From VAZQ01 sp963744275 (lineage in GTDB: Bacteria; Pseudomonadota; Alphaproteobacteria; Rhizobiales; Xanthobacteraceae), in contig CAVUSX010000021.1 in NCBI GenBank assembly GCA_963744275.1, positions 744,001 through 808,000 on the forward strand: DNA of 64,000 nt, in the 5' to 3' direction. Positions 1-8,123 of this stretch are shown here, piece after piece. Within the stretch, counting starts at the first letter, position 1. The number at the start of each line of letters is the position of its first letter. The notes under the pieces were generated by a model, which searched no databases, had not been told where the DNA came from, and saw only the letters and a list, made by a program, of their open reading frames with translations. A program made the translations under genes and the position numbers.

Positions 1-1202
1 TGGCGCGCTGGATGGGCAGCTATGAGTTCGGCATCTATGTCTATGTCTGGACCTGGGTGCTGCTGATCGGGCAACCGCTCGATCTCGGGCTCGGCACCGC
101 GGCCCAGCGCTTCATTCCGGAATACCGCGAGAGCGGCGCGCTCGATCTCCTGCGCGGCTTCCTGTTCGGCAGCCGCCTGGTGGCGTTCGGCATCGCCACC
201 GCGATCGCGCTCGCCTGCGCGGGCGGCATCTGGCTGCTGTCGCCGTGGCTCGACGACTATCTGGTGGTTCCGCTCTATCTCGCCTGCATCAGCTTGCCGG
301 CCTACGCGCTCGCCAATACCCAGGACGGCATCGCCCGCAGCCATGATTGGGTGGGCTTGAGCCTGATGCCGACCTATGTGGTCCGTCAGCTCCTGCTCAC
401 CGGCCTGATGGCGGCCGCCTATTTCGCCGGCCTGCCGATGAATGCGGTGACCGCCATGATGGTGGCCGGCATCTCGATCTGGCTGCCCACCATCGGCCAG
501 CTCCTGGTGCTCAACGCCCGGCTCACAGCCTGCATCGTGCCCGGTCCCAAGGCGCTCGCGGTCCGCTACTGGCTGGTGACGTCGGCCCCGATCCTGCTGG
601 CCGAAGGCTTCTATCTGCTGCTCACCTACGTCGACATCCTGGTGCTGCAGCAGTTCCGGCCGCCGGACGAGGTCGCGGTCTATTATGCGGCCGCCAAGAC
701 CCTGGCGCTGGTCTCGTTCATCTATTACGCGATCTCGGCCACCACCGCGCATCGCTTCAGCGTGTACCACGTGGCCGGCGACCGCGCCGGGCTGTCGGCC
801 TTCATCGCGCAATCGATCAAATGGACGTTCTGGCCCTCGGTGGCGGCGACCGCCTTGCTGCTCGCGGTCGGGCAACCCTTGCTGCGCCTGTTCGGCGCGC
901 AATTCGCCGGCGGCTATCACCTGATGTTCATCCTGGCGATCGGCCTGTTGGCGCGCGCCGCGATCGGGCCGATCGAGCGGCTGCTCAACATGCTGGGCGA
1001 GCAGCGCGCCTGCGCCCTCATCTACGGCGCCGCCTTCGCGATCAATCTCGGCGCCTGCGTGGCGCTCATTCCGTGGTTCGGCGCCGCCGGCGCCGCCACC
1101 GCCACCACCACGGCGCTGGTCATCGAATCCATCATGCTGTTCCGGGTCACCAAGAGCCGGCTGGGCTTTCACGTCTTCATCTGGGGCCGCGCGGAGAGTT
1201 AA
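1..1202 (+). CDS. Wzx-like polysaccharide flippase, 5' end outside window
   Basis: Predicted inner-membrane flippase of the MOP (Wzx/polysaccharide biosynthesis) superfamily, which moves lipid-linked oligosaccharides across the membrane. The visible protein is almost wholly hydrophobic, with about ten membrane-spanning stretches separated by short basic loops, and a Gly/Ala-rich last helix pair. The frame is open through base 1, so the Met at base 12 is probably internal; 396 residues are visible against roughly 420-500 for full-length relatives. The stop lies 4 bp before the next gene, an acyltransferase of the CelD type, which suggests one surface-polysaccharide operon. The family call rests on hydropathy and overall look, not on a diagnostic motif; the substrate is unknown. 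Confidence 0.75.
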   Translation, partial: ARWMGSYEFGIYVYVWTWVLLIGQPLDLGLGTAAQRFIPEYRESGALDLLRGFLFGSRLVAFGIATAIALACAGGIWLLSPWLDDYLVVPLYLACISLPAYALANTQDGIARSHDWVGLSLMPTYVVRQLLLTGLMAAAYFAGLPMNAVTAMMVAGISIWLPTIGQLLVLNARLTACIVPGPKALAVRYWLVTSAPILLAEGFYLLLTYVDILVLQQFRPPDEVAVYYAAAKTLALVSFIYYAISATTAHRFSVYHVAGDRAGLSAFIAQSIKWTFWPSVAATALLLAVGQPLLRLFGAQFAGGYHLMFILAIGLLARAAIGPIERLLNMLGEQRACALIYGAAFAINLGACVALIPWFGAAGAATATTTALVIESIMLFRVTKSRLGFHVFIWGRAES

Positions 1203-1206
1203 GGTC

Positions 1207-2382
1207 GTGCACGGCATCATCGAGTCCGATTTTCGGGTGGAATGGCGGCCGCTGGCCGAGCTCGCCGGGATCGCCGCGCAGTGGCAGTCGCTCGCCGACC
1301 GTGCGCTCGAGCCCAACGTCTTTCTCGAGCCCGCCTTCGCGCTCGCGGCCGCACCGGTGCTCGGCCGCGACGTCGAGGCCGCGCTGGTGTGGTCGCGCCC
1401 ATCGCCCCGCCGCCTCATGGGTTTCTTTCCGGGGCGGATCGAGCGCCGCCGCTATGGGGTCGGGTTGCCGGTGCTGGTCGGCTGGACCCATCCGTATGCG
1501 CCGCTCGGCACGCCGCTGATCGATCGTGACGCGGGCGCGGCGGTTGATTGCCGCCTGGCTCGATCACCTGGCGAGCCAGCCCGACCTCCCCGACTTGTTG
1601 TTGATGCCGTATCTGCCGGTGAGCGGACCGGTGGCGCAGGCCTTCGCGGCCGCGCTCGCGCGGCACGATGGAAAGAGCTTCGCGCTCGCCGCCCATCAGC
1701 GCGCGCTCGCTGGCGCCCGGCGGCGCGCGCGCGCATTATCTCGACGACGCCATCGGGGCCAAGAAGCGCAAGGAGCTGCGGCGGCAAAGGAAGCGCCTGG
1801 CGGACACCGCTCCTCTCGTGTCGAGCACCGTCACCGAGGCTTCCGCGATGGCGGCGGCGCTCGGCGATTTCATGGCGCTGGAAGCGGCCGGCTGGAAAGG
1901 CCGCGCCGGCACCGCGGCCCGCGCCGACGATCACATCCGCGTCTTCATGGAAAACGCCGTCACCGGCCTCGCCCGCGCCGGCAAGGCGCGGATCGACCGG
2001 CTCTGTGCCGGCGAACGGCCGATCGCCGCCCTGGTGACGCTGCGCAGCGGCGCGACCGCGTGGTGCTGGAAGATCGCTTATGACGAGAGGTTCGCGCGCT
2101 TCTCACCGGGCGTGCAGCTCCTCATCGACGTGACGCAAGGGCTGCTCGACGATCCGGATGTGGCGCGCGCGGATTCCTGCGCCACCGCCGGCCATCCCAT
2201 GATCGATCACATCTGGCGCGAGCGCCTCGCCCTCGCCGACCACCTGATGCAACCGGGGCCGCGACGGCGGTCCGTCATTCTGGCTCGCCTGCCGGCTCGA
2301 ACAGCTGCGCCGCGCCGCCATCGCGGGGCTCAAGCGGGTGCGTGACCGGGCGCGCGCGATCGTGGGACGCCCCTCCAGCTAA
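1207..2382 (+). pseudogene. CelD/BioF2-like GNAT acetyltransferase, three frameshifts
   Basis: Remnant or mis-sequenced gene for a GNAT acetyltransferase of the CelD/BioF2-like (Acetyltransf_6) type often found in polysaccharide loci. Reading starts at a GTG 4 bp after the flippase stop. The protein can be followed only by changing frame near 1525-1545, again near 1706-1715, and again near 2285. Family landmarks lie in the third segment: a basic stretch 'KKRKELRRQRKRL', 'FMALEAAGWKG', and 'DSCATAGHPMIDHIWRERL'. The last segment continues as 'LEQLRRAAIAGLKRV' and stops at TAA 2380-2382. Joined, it would be about 390 aa, normal for the family. Three indels fit either real decay or poor sequence; I cannot separate these. 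Confidence 0.7.
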
Positions 2383-2392
2383 AGTGGGTTCG

Positions 2393-2453
2393 GCCTGAAG
2401 GCGCCCCCTGACCGCGAATTTGGGATCGGGTTCGAATCCCTTCAGGCGCGCCA
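2393..2453 (+). other. tRNA-like 3' fragment (possible integration scar)
   Basis: The stretch carries a perfect 9-bp stem, GCCTGAAGG (2393-2401) with CCTTCAGGC (2439-2447). Just before the right arm is a T-arm-like motif GGGTTCGAATCCC (2428-2440), and CCA follows at 2451-2453. The T loop TTCGAAT and the CCA end are typical of bacterial tRNA 3' ends, but the distance between arms (37 nt) is far too short for a tRNA and there is no anticodon arm. It is best read as a truncated tRNA 3' end or an attachment-site scar next to an accessory toxin-antitoxin region. A chance hairpin is the alternative. Confidence 0.35.
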
Positions 2454-2529
2454 CTTCGGTACACGCGATCGATGCTGAATGTCACCGATCGACGCGCTCG
2501 CCCAAACCGATACCTCGTCGGCGCCGGAT

Positions 2530-2933
2530 TCAGCGCGGCAGCACGCATGGAATGATCTGGCGGCGGAGCCGCCGGTAGATGCGGAAGTCGGCGTCCGTGG
2601 TCAGCGGTCGTTCAGTGTCTCCGTCATGCGTACGAGACAAGCATCCGCGAAGCTCATCGGCACGTCGGCATATTTTTCCAGCAGCTTGAGCACGGCATCC
2701 ATGTCGCCAGCGAACCGGTAGCCGCAGACGAGGGCACCTCGGCGAAGCAGCAAAGCGAGACTTCGGGTCCCGTGCCCGCCGAGCAGATGGGATGCCTCCG
2801 ACAGCACTGCCTCGCATGTCATCCAGGGCGGCGGCAGGCGTGGCGCTGGCGCGGCGGCCCAGCGATGGTTGCCGTCGCGCCGACTGAGGAGCGCCACGAG
2901 GAAACCGGCATCAACGAGTGCGCTTGTCGCCAT
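2530..2933 (-). pseudogene. VapC-type PIN-domain toxin, frameshifted near its end
   Basis: PIN-domain ribonuclease toxin of the VapC type, partner of the ribbon-helix-helix gene just upstream; the two genes overlap by 23 bp, the usual arrangement. The start reads MATSALVDAGFLVALLS, placing the first catalytic Asp at residue 8; Glu residues follow near 41-46, and 'MSFADA' supplies the next acidic site. The frame stops early at 2601-2603 after 'TETLNDR'. In another frame the natural ending resumes as 'RPLTTDADFRIYRRL' and runs to 2530, restoring the conserved TTDADF site and about 133 aa in total. One indel near 2605-2615 explains this. If real, the toxin lacks its C-terminal catalytic Asp and is probably inactive. 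Confidence 0.7.
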
Positions 2934-3168
2934 AGCCGGTCGAGGTCAGGTACTTTTTCGTCCGCGCGCTCAAATCCCGCGGCAGCCGATCGACCGAGCC
3001 GACGAGGTCCGCGATGGCGTCGAGCATTGCTGGCTGTCGCCGGCGAGATCCCTTCGGCCTCGCCAGCCGCTCGCGCACCACGTCGGATTTCGACAGCTTG
3101 CGCCGGCGCGATTCGGCTTCGATCTGGGCGACCAGCGCTTCAGGCAATCGAACCGTCAATGTCTTCAT
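2911..3168 (-). CDS. CopG/RHH-type antitoxin of the vapBC-like pair
   Basis: Small DNA-binding antitoxin (85 aa). The first 45 residues, beginning MKTLTVRLPEALVAQIEAE, have the pattern of a ribbon-helix-helix domain: a short beta strand, then two helices, the second around 'SKSDVVRERL'. Such proteins bind the operon promoter as dimers and use the C-terminal tail, here 'RDLSARTKKYLTSTGYG', to wrap and inhibit the toxin. The stop overlaps the toxin start by 23 bp, implying translational coupling. A plausible promoter with an AT-rich half-palindrome lies directly upstream. The toxin appears frameshifted, so the antitoxin may now be an orphan regulator. Confidence 0.75.
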   Translation of the reverse strand: MKTLTVRLPEALVAQIEAESRRRKLSKSDVVRERLARPKGSRRRQPAMLDAIADLVGSVDRLPRDLSARTKKYLTSTGYGDKRTR

Positions 3169-3502
3169 GAGGCATCATCGTATTACGTCGCCGACATATT
3201 TGCAATACATCGACCGGGTCCGCTGCTGCCTGTTGAACTTGCGGCCTCGAGAAGAAATCCCGCAACCACATTTCATGGCCTGGCTTAGGTCTCCGGACCC
3301 GAGCCATTTGCGTATGAGCCGGCCGAGCCGGAATGGCGGAATTGCTGCGACCGTCCTGACGTCGGCGGCAATCGTCATTGCTGTCATACCGGCCCGGAAT
3401 GCCAAATCCCCTTTCCGCAGGCCGCGACTGCGGATAAGCCTGGACGGGCTCCCGCACGGGGCGCGGTCTGCAAGGATGCCGGACCGGGGGAACCGGGCAC
3501 AG
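3169..3502. other. Intergenic region between divergent antitoxin and MFS genes
   Basis: This 334-bp gap holds the antitoxin promoter at its left edge. The reading frame of the MFS gene is open through it, but the translation is Arg/Pro-rich, with no membrane character or family look before the Met at 3503, so I treat it as non-coding leader. No RNA gene or repeat was seen. Confidence 0.4.
3177..3205 (-). promoter_or_regulatory. Putative promoter of the RHH antitoxin gene
   Basis: On the minus strand TTGCAA (3200-3205) and TACGAT (3177-3182) are separated by exactly 17 bp and sit a short distance upstream of the antitoxin start. The short inverted repeat TATT-n3-AATA (3197-3207) overlaps the -35 box and could be the operator for autoregulation. 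This is by inspection only. Confidence 0.35.
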
Positions 3503-4696
3503 ATGCTGCAGCAGACACCCGCCCGCTCGATTGCTCCCGACATCGATTGGCGCCTGCTCGGCCCGTTGTTGGCCAATGCCTTCATGGTGCACACGGTCAT
3601 CGGCATCATCCGGGTGACCACCTCCTACCGGACCATCGAGCTTTACCTTCCGATCGTGTGGCTGGGCGTCATCTCGGCCGGGTTCGCGCTCTTGCCGGTG
3701 TTCTCGGCGGTCTCGCTCGGCCGTTTCATCGACCGCGGCAACGACAGCCGGGCGGCCTGGATCGGGGCCGCTCTGGTGTTGCTGGCGGCGGCCGGGTTCT
3801 GGGGCTGGTCGACCTCGGCTCTGCATTTGCTCGCCTTCACGGTGGTGCTCGGCTTCGGCCACATGTTCTGCATGGCGTCGCATCAGATGCTGGCGGTGCG
3901 CTGCGCCAACATGCGCGGCCGCGAGGTCGCGTTCGGGCACTACATGGTGGCGGTCTCCACCGGCCAGGGGCTCGGACCCTTCATCGTGGGATGGCTCGGC
4001 GGCTCCGCCACGGTCCCGGCCACCGGCTATCTGTTCGGGATCGGCCTTTGCGCCGCCGTGCTGTGCCTGGCCGTGGCGCTCACGCTGCGGCCGGCGCCGC
4101 CGCCGGCGGCGCATCAGTCCGCCGGCCCGATGGTGACGGTCGGCACGCTCATGCGCATGCCCGGAATGGCCGCGGTGCTGATGGCGAGCGTGGTGACGGT
4201 CACGTCGCTCGATCTCCTGGTGGTCTATCTGCCGCTGATCGGCGCCGAGCGCCACGTGGATGCAAGCGACATCGGGATGCTGCTGGCGATCAGGTCGGTG
4301 GCGGCGCTGGTGGCGCGGGTTTTCTACTCCCGGCTGCTGATGGTGCTCGGACGGCTGCGGCTCACGCTGGTGAGCATCGCGGTGGCGGCGGCGGCCTTCG
4401 CGGTGCTGGCGCTCCCATCGCTGCCGCTGATGTATCTGGCGATCGTCTCGGTCGGGCTGGGGCTCGGCATCGCGTCGACCACGACGCTGTCCGGCATCGT
4501 GGACCTGGCGCCCGCGCAGGCGCGCGGCACCGCGCTGTCGCTGCGCATCACCGGCAATCGCGTCGGCCAGGTGCTGGTGCCGTTCCTGGCGAGCCTGATC
4601 GCGACCGCGACCGGAACGGCCGGCATCCTGCTGGTGATCGCGTTCACGCTGGCAGCCTCGGGCACGGCGGTGCGGATGAGCTGGCGGCAAGGGTGA
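3503..4696 (+). CDS. MFS transporter
   Basis: Predicted inner-membrane major facilitator superfamily permease, 397 aa, with about twelve membrane spans split into two halves of six. Between the first helices is 'GRFIDRGNDSRAAW', resembling the MFS motif A loop (G-x-x-x-D-R-x-x-R). The middle loop near residue 200 is short and polar ('RPAPPPAAHQSAGP'), and the second half repeats the pattern, ending 'GTAVRMSWRQG'. The frame extends 489 bp further upstream, but those residues look non-coding, so I chose the Met at 3503 just before the first hydrophobic helix. It stands alone between an antitoxin gene and a repeat hairpin. The substrate is not deducible; drug or metabolite export is the usual role of this subgroup. 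Confidence 0.8.
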   Translation: MLQQTPARSIAPDIDWRLLGPLLANAFMVHTVIGIIRVTTSYRTIELYLPIVWLGVISAGFALLPVFSAVSLGRFIDRGNDSRAAWIGAALVLLAAAGFWGWSTSALHLLAFTVVLGFGHMFCMASHQMLAVRCANMRGREVAFGHYMVAVSTGQGLGPFIVGWLGGSATVPATGYLFGIGLCAAVLCLAVALTLRPAPPPAAHQSAGPMVTVGTLMRMPGMAAVLMASVVTVTSLDLLVVYLPLIGAERHVDASDIGMLLAIRSVAALVARVFYSRLLMVLGRLRLTLVSIAVAAAAFAVLALPSLPLMYLAIVSVGLGLGIASTTTLSGIVDLAPAQARGTALSLRITGNRVGQVLVPFLASLIATATGTAGILLVIAFTLAASGTAVRMSWRQG

Positions 4697-4736
4697 GGGA
4701 GAAGCGAACGGCGAGTAGATAGCGAATAGTGAATAA

Positions 4737-4805
4737 GTGAGTGGTGAGTGGTGAGTGGTGAGTGGTAAACAGCCGCAATTCACTACTCACTACTCACCAC
4801 TCACC
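4737..4805. repeat. Snap-back array of 7-nt repeats
   Basis: The left half (4737-4766) has about four copies of the heptamer GAGTGGT. The right half (4781-4805) carries the complementary heptamers ACTACTC/ACCACTC in inverted order. A 14-nt spacer separates them, so the transcript can fold into a long imperfect hairpin. It sits between the MFS gene and the end of the convergent CAP-domain gene, where it could end transcription from both sides, though neither side has a clear T-tract. Confidence 0.7.
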
Positions 4806-4815
4806 AATTTGCCCC

Positions 4816-5352
4816 TCACCCCCGCCCGTCCCCGGCCAGGATCAACGCCCAGTACACCCGATACTTGGACTTGGGCGCATAGGCGGCCGCGATGCCGATG
4901 CGGGACGCGCCCTCGAGCAGCATGTTGCGGCGGTGTGGGGGCGAGTCGCGCCAGCCCGAGAAGGCCTCCGCCAAGGTGTGATAGCCGGCCCCGATGTTCT
5001 CGGCTGCCACCGTGGATTTGTAGCCCGCGACCTGCAGCCGCTCGCCGAAGTCGCGGATGACGTTGTGATCGAGCTTGTCGTGGCTCGCCATGGCGCGCGC
5101 CTGGGCGTCGGCGAGCTTCATCAGCTCGGGATCGAGGGTGACCGCGGTGAGCCCGTTGTTGGCCCGGTAGCCCGAGATCATCGAGGCGGCGGCCGCCGCA
5201 TCGAGCTCGGCGTCTCCGCTCGCCATGCTGACATACATGCTGGGCTCGCCGGAGGGCGGCGGGCGGTCGGCCGCGCAGCCGCCGAGACCCGCGAATGCGA
5301 GCGCCGCGAGGAGGCACGCCGCCGGTCGCGCAGAAGCTTGTCGTTCGAGCAT
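4816..5352 (-). CDS. CAP (SCP/PR1)-domain lipoprotein
   Basis: Secreted CAP-superfamily protein, 178 aa. The start at 5352 is chosen because it gives a lipoprotein signal: a hydrophobic stretch ending in 'LAFAGLGGC', with the Cys at about residue 26 as the lipidation site. The frame is open 48 codons further upstream, but that part has no signal character. The CAP core follows: 'YRANNGLTAVTLDPELMKLADAQA', then 'AENIGAGYHTLAEAFSGW' and 'SPPHRRNML', which are the family's helix and CAP motifs. Bacterial CAP proteins are envelope proteins of mostly unknown function. The gene is convergent with the MFS gene; a DNA hairpin array separates them. Confidence 0.85.
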   Translation of the reverse strand: MLERQASARPAACLLAALAFAGLGGCAADRPPPSGEPSMYVSMASGDAELDAAAAASMISGYRANNGLTAVTLDPELMKLADAQARAMASHDKLDHNVIRDFGERLQVAGYKSTVAAENIGAGYHTLAEAFSGWRDSPPHRRNMLLEGASRIGIAAAYAPKSKYRVYWALILAGDGRG

Positions 5353-5643
5353 CGATGAGAGCCCCCCAATCGTGCCGTCGTCTGCCACGCGACCGTGGCT
5401 GAACCATGGTTGCGCGCCCGAAATGCCGCGGACCCGGCCGCAATGCCCCGACTTGGTCGATTTGTTAGGATTCCGGTAACTCTCCGTTAACCCCAAACCA
5501 ACGGGTGTCCGGATAGGTTTATCTCGACGACATACCGATCCGGCTCAATGGAGCCGGATTCGAGCCTTTGGTCCGGCCTGATCCCACTATCCCGCCGCAG
5601 CCCCCGGGGGCGGGTGAACTTCCTCGAGCCAACGAAGTCAGCC

Positions 5644-7614
5644 ATGATTCGTGTCTTCACCTGCATCACCACCGAGCACGACTGGCGCCTCGTCGTCGTG
5701 GCCGGCGTCATCTGCTTTCTTTCGAGCCTGGTCGCGGTCAACCTCTTTCACAACGCTCGGGCGACGGCACAAGTCGCGCGGCTGAACTGGATCATCGCAG
5801 CCGGCTGTGCGACCGGCAGCGGCATCTGGGCGACGCATTTCATCGCGATGCTGGCTTACGATCCCGGCATCGGGGTGACCTATGACATGGGACTGACGGT
5901 GCTCTCGCTGGTCGCAGCGGTCGCAATCACGTCCTTGGGGCTTGCGGCCGCGGTTTATGGCTCGACGCCTTGGGGGCCGGCGATCGGCGGTGCCATCGTG
6001 GGGGCCGGCGTGGCCAGCATGCACTATACCGGCATTGCGGCGGTCAACATGCCGGGCCGCATCAGCTGGGATCCGCTGTTGGTCGCGGCTTCCATTGTGC
6101 TCGGGATGCTGCTGGGAATCGCGGCCCTGACGATTGCGGCGCGCAGCGCCGGCACGCGCGCGCGATGGCTCGCCGCGCTCCTGCTCACCCTGGCGATCGT
6201 GGCGCATCATTTCACCGCCATGGGGGCGATCGAGATCGTCCCCGATCCGACGCGCGCGATCGATGCGTCCTCGCTCCCGCCGGGCCTGCTGGCCATCGCG
6301 ATCGCCAGCGTTGCGGCGGCGCTCCTGAGCACGAGCCTGGCGGCGGCGCTCATGGACCGTCGGTTGCGGCTGCAGAATTTGCGGCTGGCGGCGGCGGTCG
6401 ATCATATGTCCCAGGGCTTGGGCATGTTCGACCCCTCGGGCCGCCTGATCCTGGTCAACCAGGCCTATCTGGGCATGTACGGGCTGTCGCCGGTGGATGC
6501 CAAGCCGGGCTGCTCGTTGCGCGATCTCTTCCATGAACGGGTCCGCGTCGGCACCTTCACGGGCGATGTCGAGCGCTATATCGCCGACGTGATGGAAGAG
6601 ATCCGCTCCGGAAAGCCGATCGACAAGACCCTGCAGATGGGGGATGGACGCGTCTTCGCGATCTCCAACCGTCCGATGCCGGACGGCGGCTGGGTCTCCA
6701 CCCATCAGGACGTGACGGTGCAGCTGTGCGCCGATCAGGAGCGCGACCGGGCCGCCGCCGAGGAGAAGCGCCGCGCCGCGATCGAGGCCGCGCTGACGGC
6801 GTTCCGCCGGCGCGTTGAAACCTTGCTGCGCACCGTCGGCGACAATGCCATCGCGATGCGCTCGACCGCCGCCACGCTGTTCGCGGCCTCCAACAAGAAC
6901 TCCGAGCGCGCCGAAGGCGCGGTGCGGGAATCCAACCGGGCCTCGCTCAACGTGGAAAGCGCGGCCTCGGCCGCCGAGGAGCTGTCGTCCTCGATCGGCG
7001 AGATCAGCCAGCAGCTCGGGCGCACCAACGACCTGGTCGGCATCGCGGTGAAGGAGGCGGCCGCCACCAACCAGCAGATCGGCAGCCTCGCGCAGGCGGC
7101 GCGCAAGATCGGCGACGTGGTCAAGCTGATCCAGGAGGTCGCCGGGCAGACCAACCTCCTGGCCCTCAACGCGACCATCGAGGCGGCCCGCGCCGGCGAT
7201 GCCGGGCGCGGCTTCGCGGTGGTGGCATCGGAGGTCAAATCGCTGGCGGTGCAGACCGGCAAGGCCACCGAGGAGATCGCCGGCCAGATCGCCGCGGTGC
7301 AGGCCTCGACCGCCGCGGGCGTCGAAGCCATCGGCCGCATCGCCGATCGCATGCAGGAGATCAACCAATTCACCGCCGCCGCCGCCGCTTCGGTGCTGCA
7401 GCAGAGCGGCGCCACCGGGGAGATCTCGCAGAACGTGGCCGGCGCGGTGCGCGGCACCAAGGAGATCATGGCGGTGCTCGGCGAGGTCGCGGTCACGGCG
7501 ACCGAGACGCGCCGATCCGCCGAGACCGTGCTCGCCGCCTCGGAAGCGGTCGAAGCCGCCGCCGCCGACGTGCGCGCCGAGGTCGAAGGTTTCCTGCACA
7601 AGGTCGCGGTGTGA
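5644..7614 (+). CDS. MHYT-PAS-methyl-accepting signalling protein
   Basis: Membrane sensor of 656 aa. Residues 10-240 form an MHYT sensor with three repeats of the signature: THFIAM (64-69), MHYT (126-129) and HHFTAM (188-193). These residues are proposed to bind a metal such as copper and thereby sense a gas. A PAS domain follows (about 253-365). The C-terminal half is a methyl-accepting chemotaxis signalling domain; the hairpin tip lies around 499-530 ('AGQTNLLALNATIEAARAGD'). MHYT is more often joined to GGDEF/EAL output, so this protein would instead signal to CheA/CheW. I start at the Met at 5644 because upstream residues are not membrane-like. No che genes lie nearby, so it is an orphan receptor. 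Confidence 0.88.
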   Translation: MIRVFTCITTEHDWRLVVVAGVICFLSSLVAVNLFHNARATAQVARLNWIIAAGCATGSGIWATHFIAMLAYDPGIGVTYDMGLTVLSLVAAVAITSLGLAAAVYGSTPWGPAIGGAIVGAGVASMHYTGIAAVNMPGRISWDPLLVAASIVLGMLLGIAALTIAARSAGTRARWLAALLLTLAIVAHHFTAMGAIEIVPDPTRAIDASSLPPGLLAIAIASVAAALLSTSLAAALMDRRLRLQNLRLAAAVDHMSQGLGMFDPSGRLILVNQAYLGMYGLSPVDAKPGCSLRDLFHERVRVGTFTGDVERYIADVMEEIRSGKPIDKTLQMGDGRVFAISNRPMPDGGWVSTHQDVTVQLCADQERDRAAAEEKRRAAIEAALTAFRRRVETLLRTVGDNAIAMRSTAATLFAASNKNSERAEGAVRESNRASLNVESAASAAEELSSSIGEISQQLGRTNDLVGIAVKEAAATNQQIGSLAQAARKIGDVVKLIQEVAGQTNLLALNATIEAARAGDAGRGFAVVASEVKSLAVQTGKATEEIAGQIAAVQASTAAGVEAIGRIADRMQEINQFTAAAAASVLQQSGATGEISQNVAGAVRGTKEIMAVLGEVAVTATETRRSAETVLAASEAVEAAAADVRAEVEGFLHKVAV

Positions 7615-7656
7615 TCCTTCGAGCGGGCACGCGAAGGACGACACCGCACGGGTGGC

Positions 7657-7673
7657 TGTGCTATATTCGCACA
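7657..7673 (+). promoter_or_regulatory. Palindromic operator over the -10 box of an antitoxin gene
   Basis: TGTGC (7657-7661) and GCACA (7669-7673) form a perfect 5-bp inverted repeat around TATATT (7662-7667), a good -10 hexamer. The ATG follows at 7675, so the transcript would be nearly leaderless. An operator centred on the -10 box fits autoregulation by the antitoxin. Confidence 0.45.
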
Positions 7674-7674
7674 C

Positions 7675-7875
7675 ATGACGACCATCGAAGACATCGAAAA
7701 GGCGGTGGCTGAATTGCCCCCCGATCAGCTCCACCAATTTCGGGCCTGGTTCGCGGAATTCGAGGCTGCACGCTTCGATCAGGAGATCGAGCGGGACGCC
7801 GAGGCGGGCAAGCTCGACCGGCTGGCCGAGCAGGCTCTAGCGGACTACCGAGCCGGGCGCGCGCGCGAGCTGTGA
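7675..7875 (+). CDS. ParD/RelB-like antitoxin of a RelE/ParE-type module
   Basis: Small, charged, helical protein of 66 aa, beginning MTTIEDIEKAVAELPPDQL and ending 'LADYRAGRAREL'. It resembles alphaproteobacterial antitoxins encoded directly before RelE/ParE-fold toxins: a Leu-rich N-terminal helix, 'FRAWFAEFEAARFD' in the middle, and a charged tail expected to bind the toxin. Its TGA overlaps the GTG start of the next frame by 3 bp, typical of translational coupling. A palindrome covering the -10 box lies just upstream. The frame is intact while its partner carries a premature stop, so this antitoxin has probably lost its target in the operon. Confidence 0.65.
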   Translation: MTTIEDIEKAVAELPPDQLHQFRAWFAEFEAARFDQEIERDAEAGKLDRLAEQALADYRAGRAREL

Positions 7876-8123
7876 GGCACTTCGCGAGCCCGGCATTCTG
7901 GCAGTCATATGCCGGGCTTCCCGAAAGCATCCGGACACTTGCTGATTAGAACTACGCCCTGCTGAAAGAGAACCCGCGGCATCCGTCGCTGCAGTTGAAG
8001 AAGGTCGGGCGCTTCTGGTCGGTTCGAGTTGGGAGCCGCTATCGCGCCCTGGCCGTGGAGATCGAAGGCGGATTGCTGTGGTTTTGGATCGGCTCGCACG
8101 CCGACTACGATGCGGTCATTTGA
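7872..8123 (+). pseudogene. RelE/ParE-type toxin interrupted by an in-frame TAG
   Basis: Reading from GTG 7872 gives 25 residues ending 'PESIRTLAD', then TAG at 7947-7949. The same frame continues to TGA 8121-8123 as 'NYALLKENPRHPSLQLKKVG', 'FWSVRVGSRYRALA' and 'WFWIGSHADYDAVI', which is the typical RelE/ParE-fold end, with the basic strand pattern and the late H-A-x-Y-D motif. Full length would be 83 aa. The TAG occupies the place where relatives have Lys or Arg, so a single A-to-T change in AAG would produce it. Unlike other lesions in the window this is a substitution, not an indel, so a sequencing indel cannot explain it. Confidence 0.7.

Noticed and set aside
2393..2453. Complete tRNA gene
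   Set aside because: The span is about 61 bp, with no D or anticodon arm; only the T loop and closing stem are recognisable.
4737..4805. Possible CRISPR array
   Set aside because: The units are 7 nt with no spacers, and the two halves are inverted; this is a snap-back repeat.
5638..7737. 699-codon open frame on the - strand
   Set aside because: Antisense to the MHYT chemoreceptor; no domain-like pattern.
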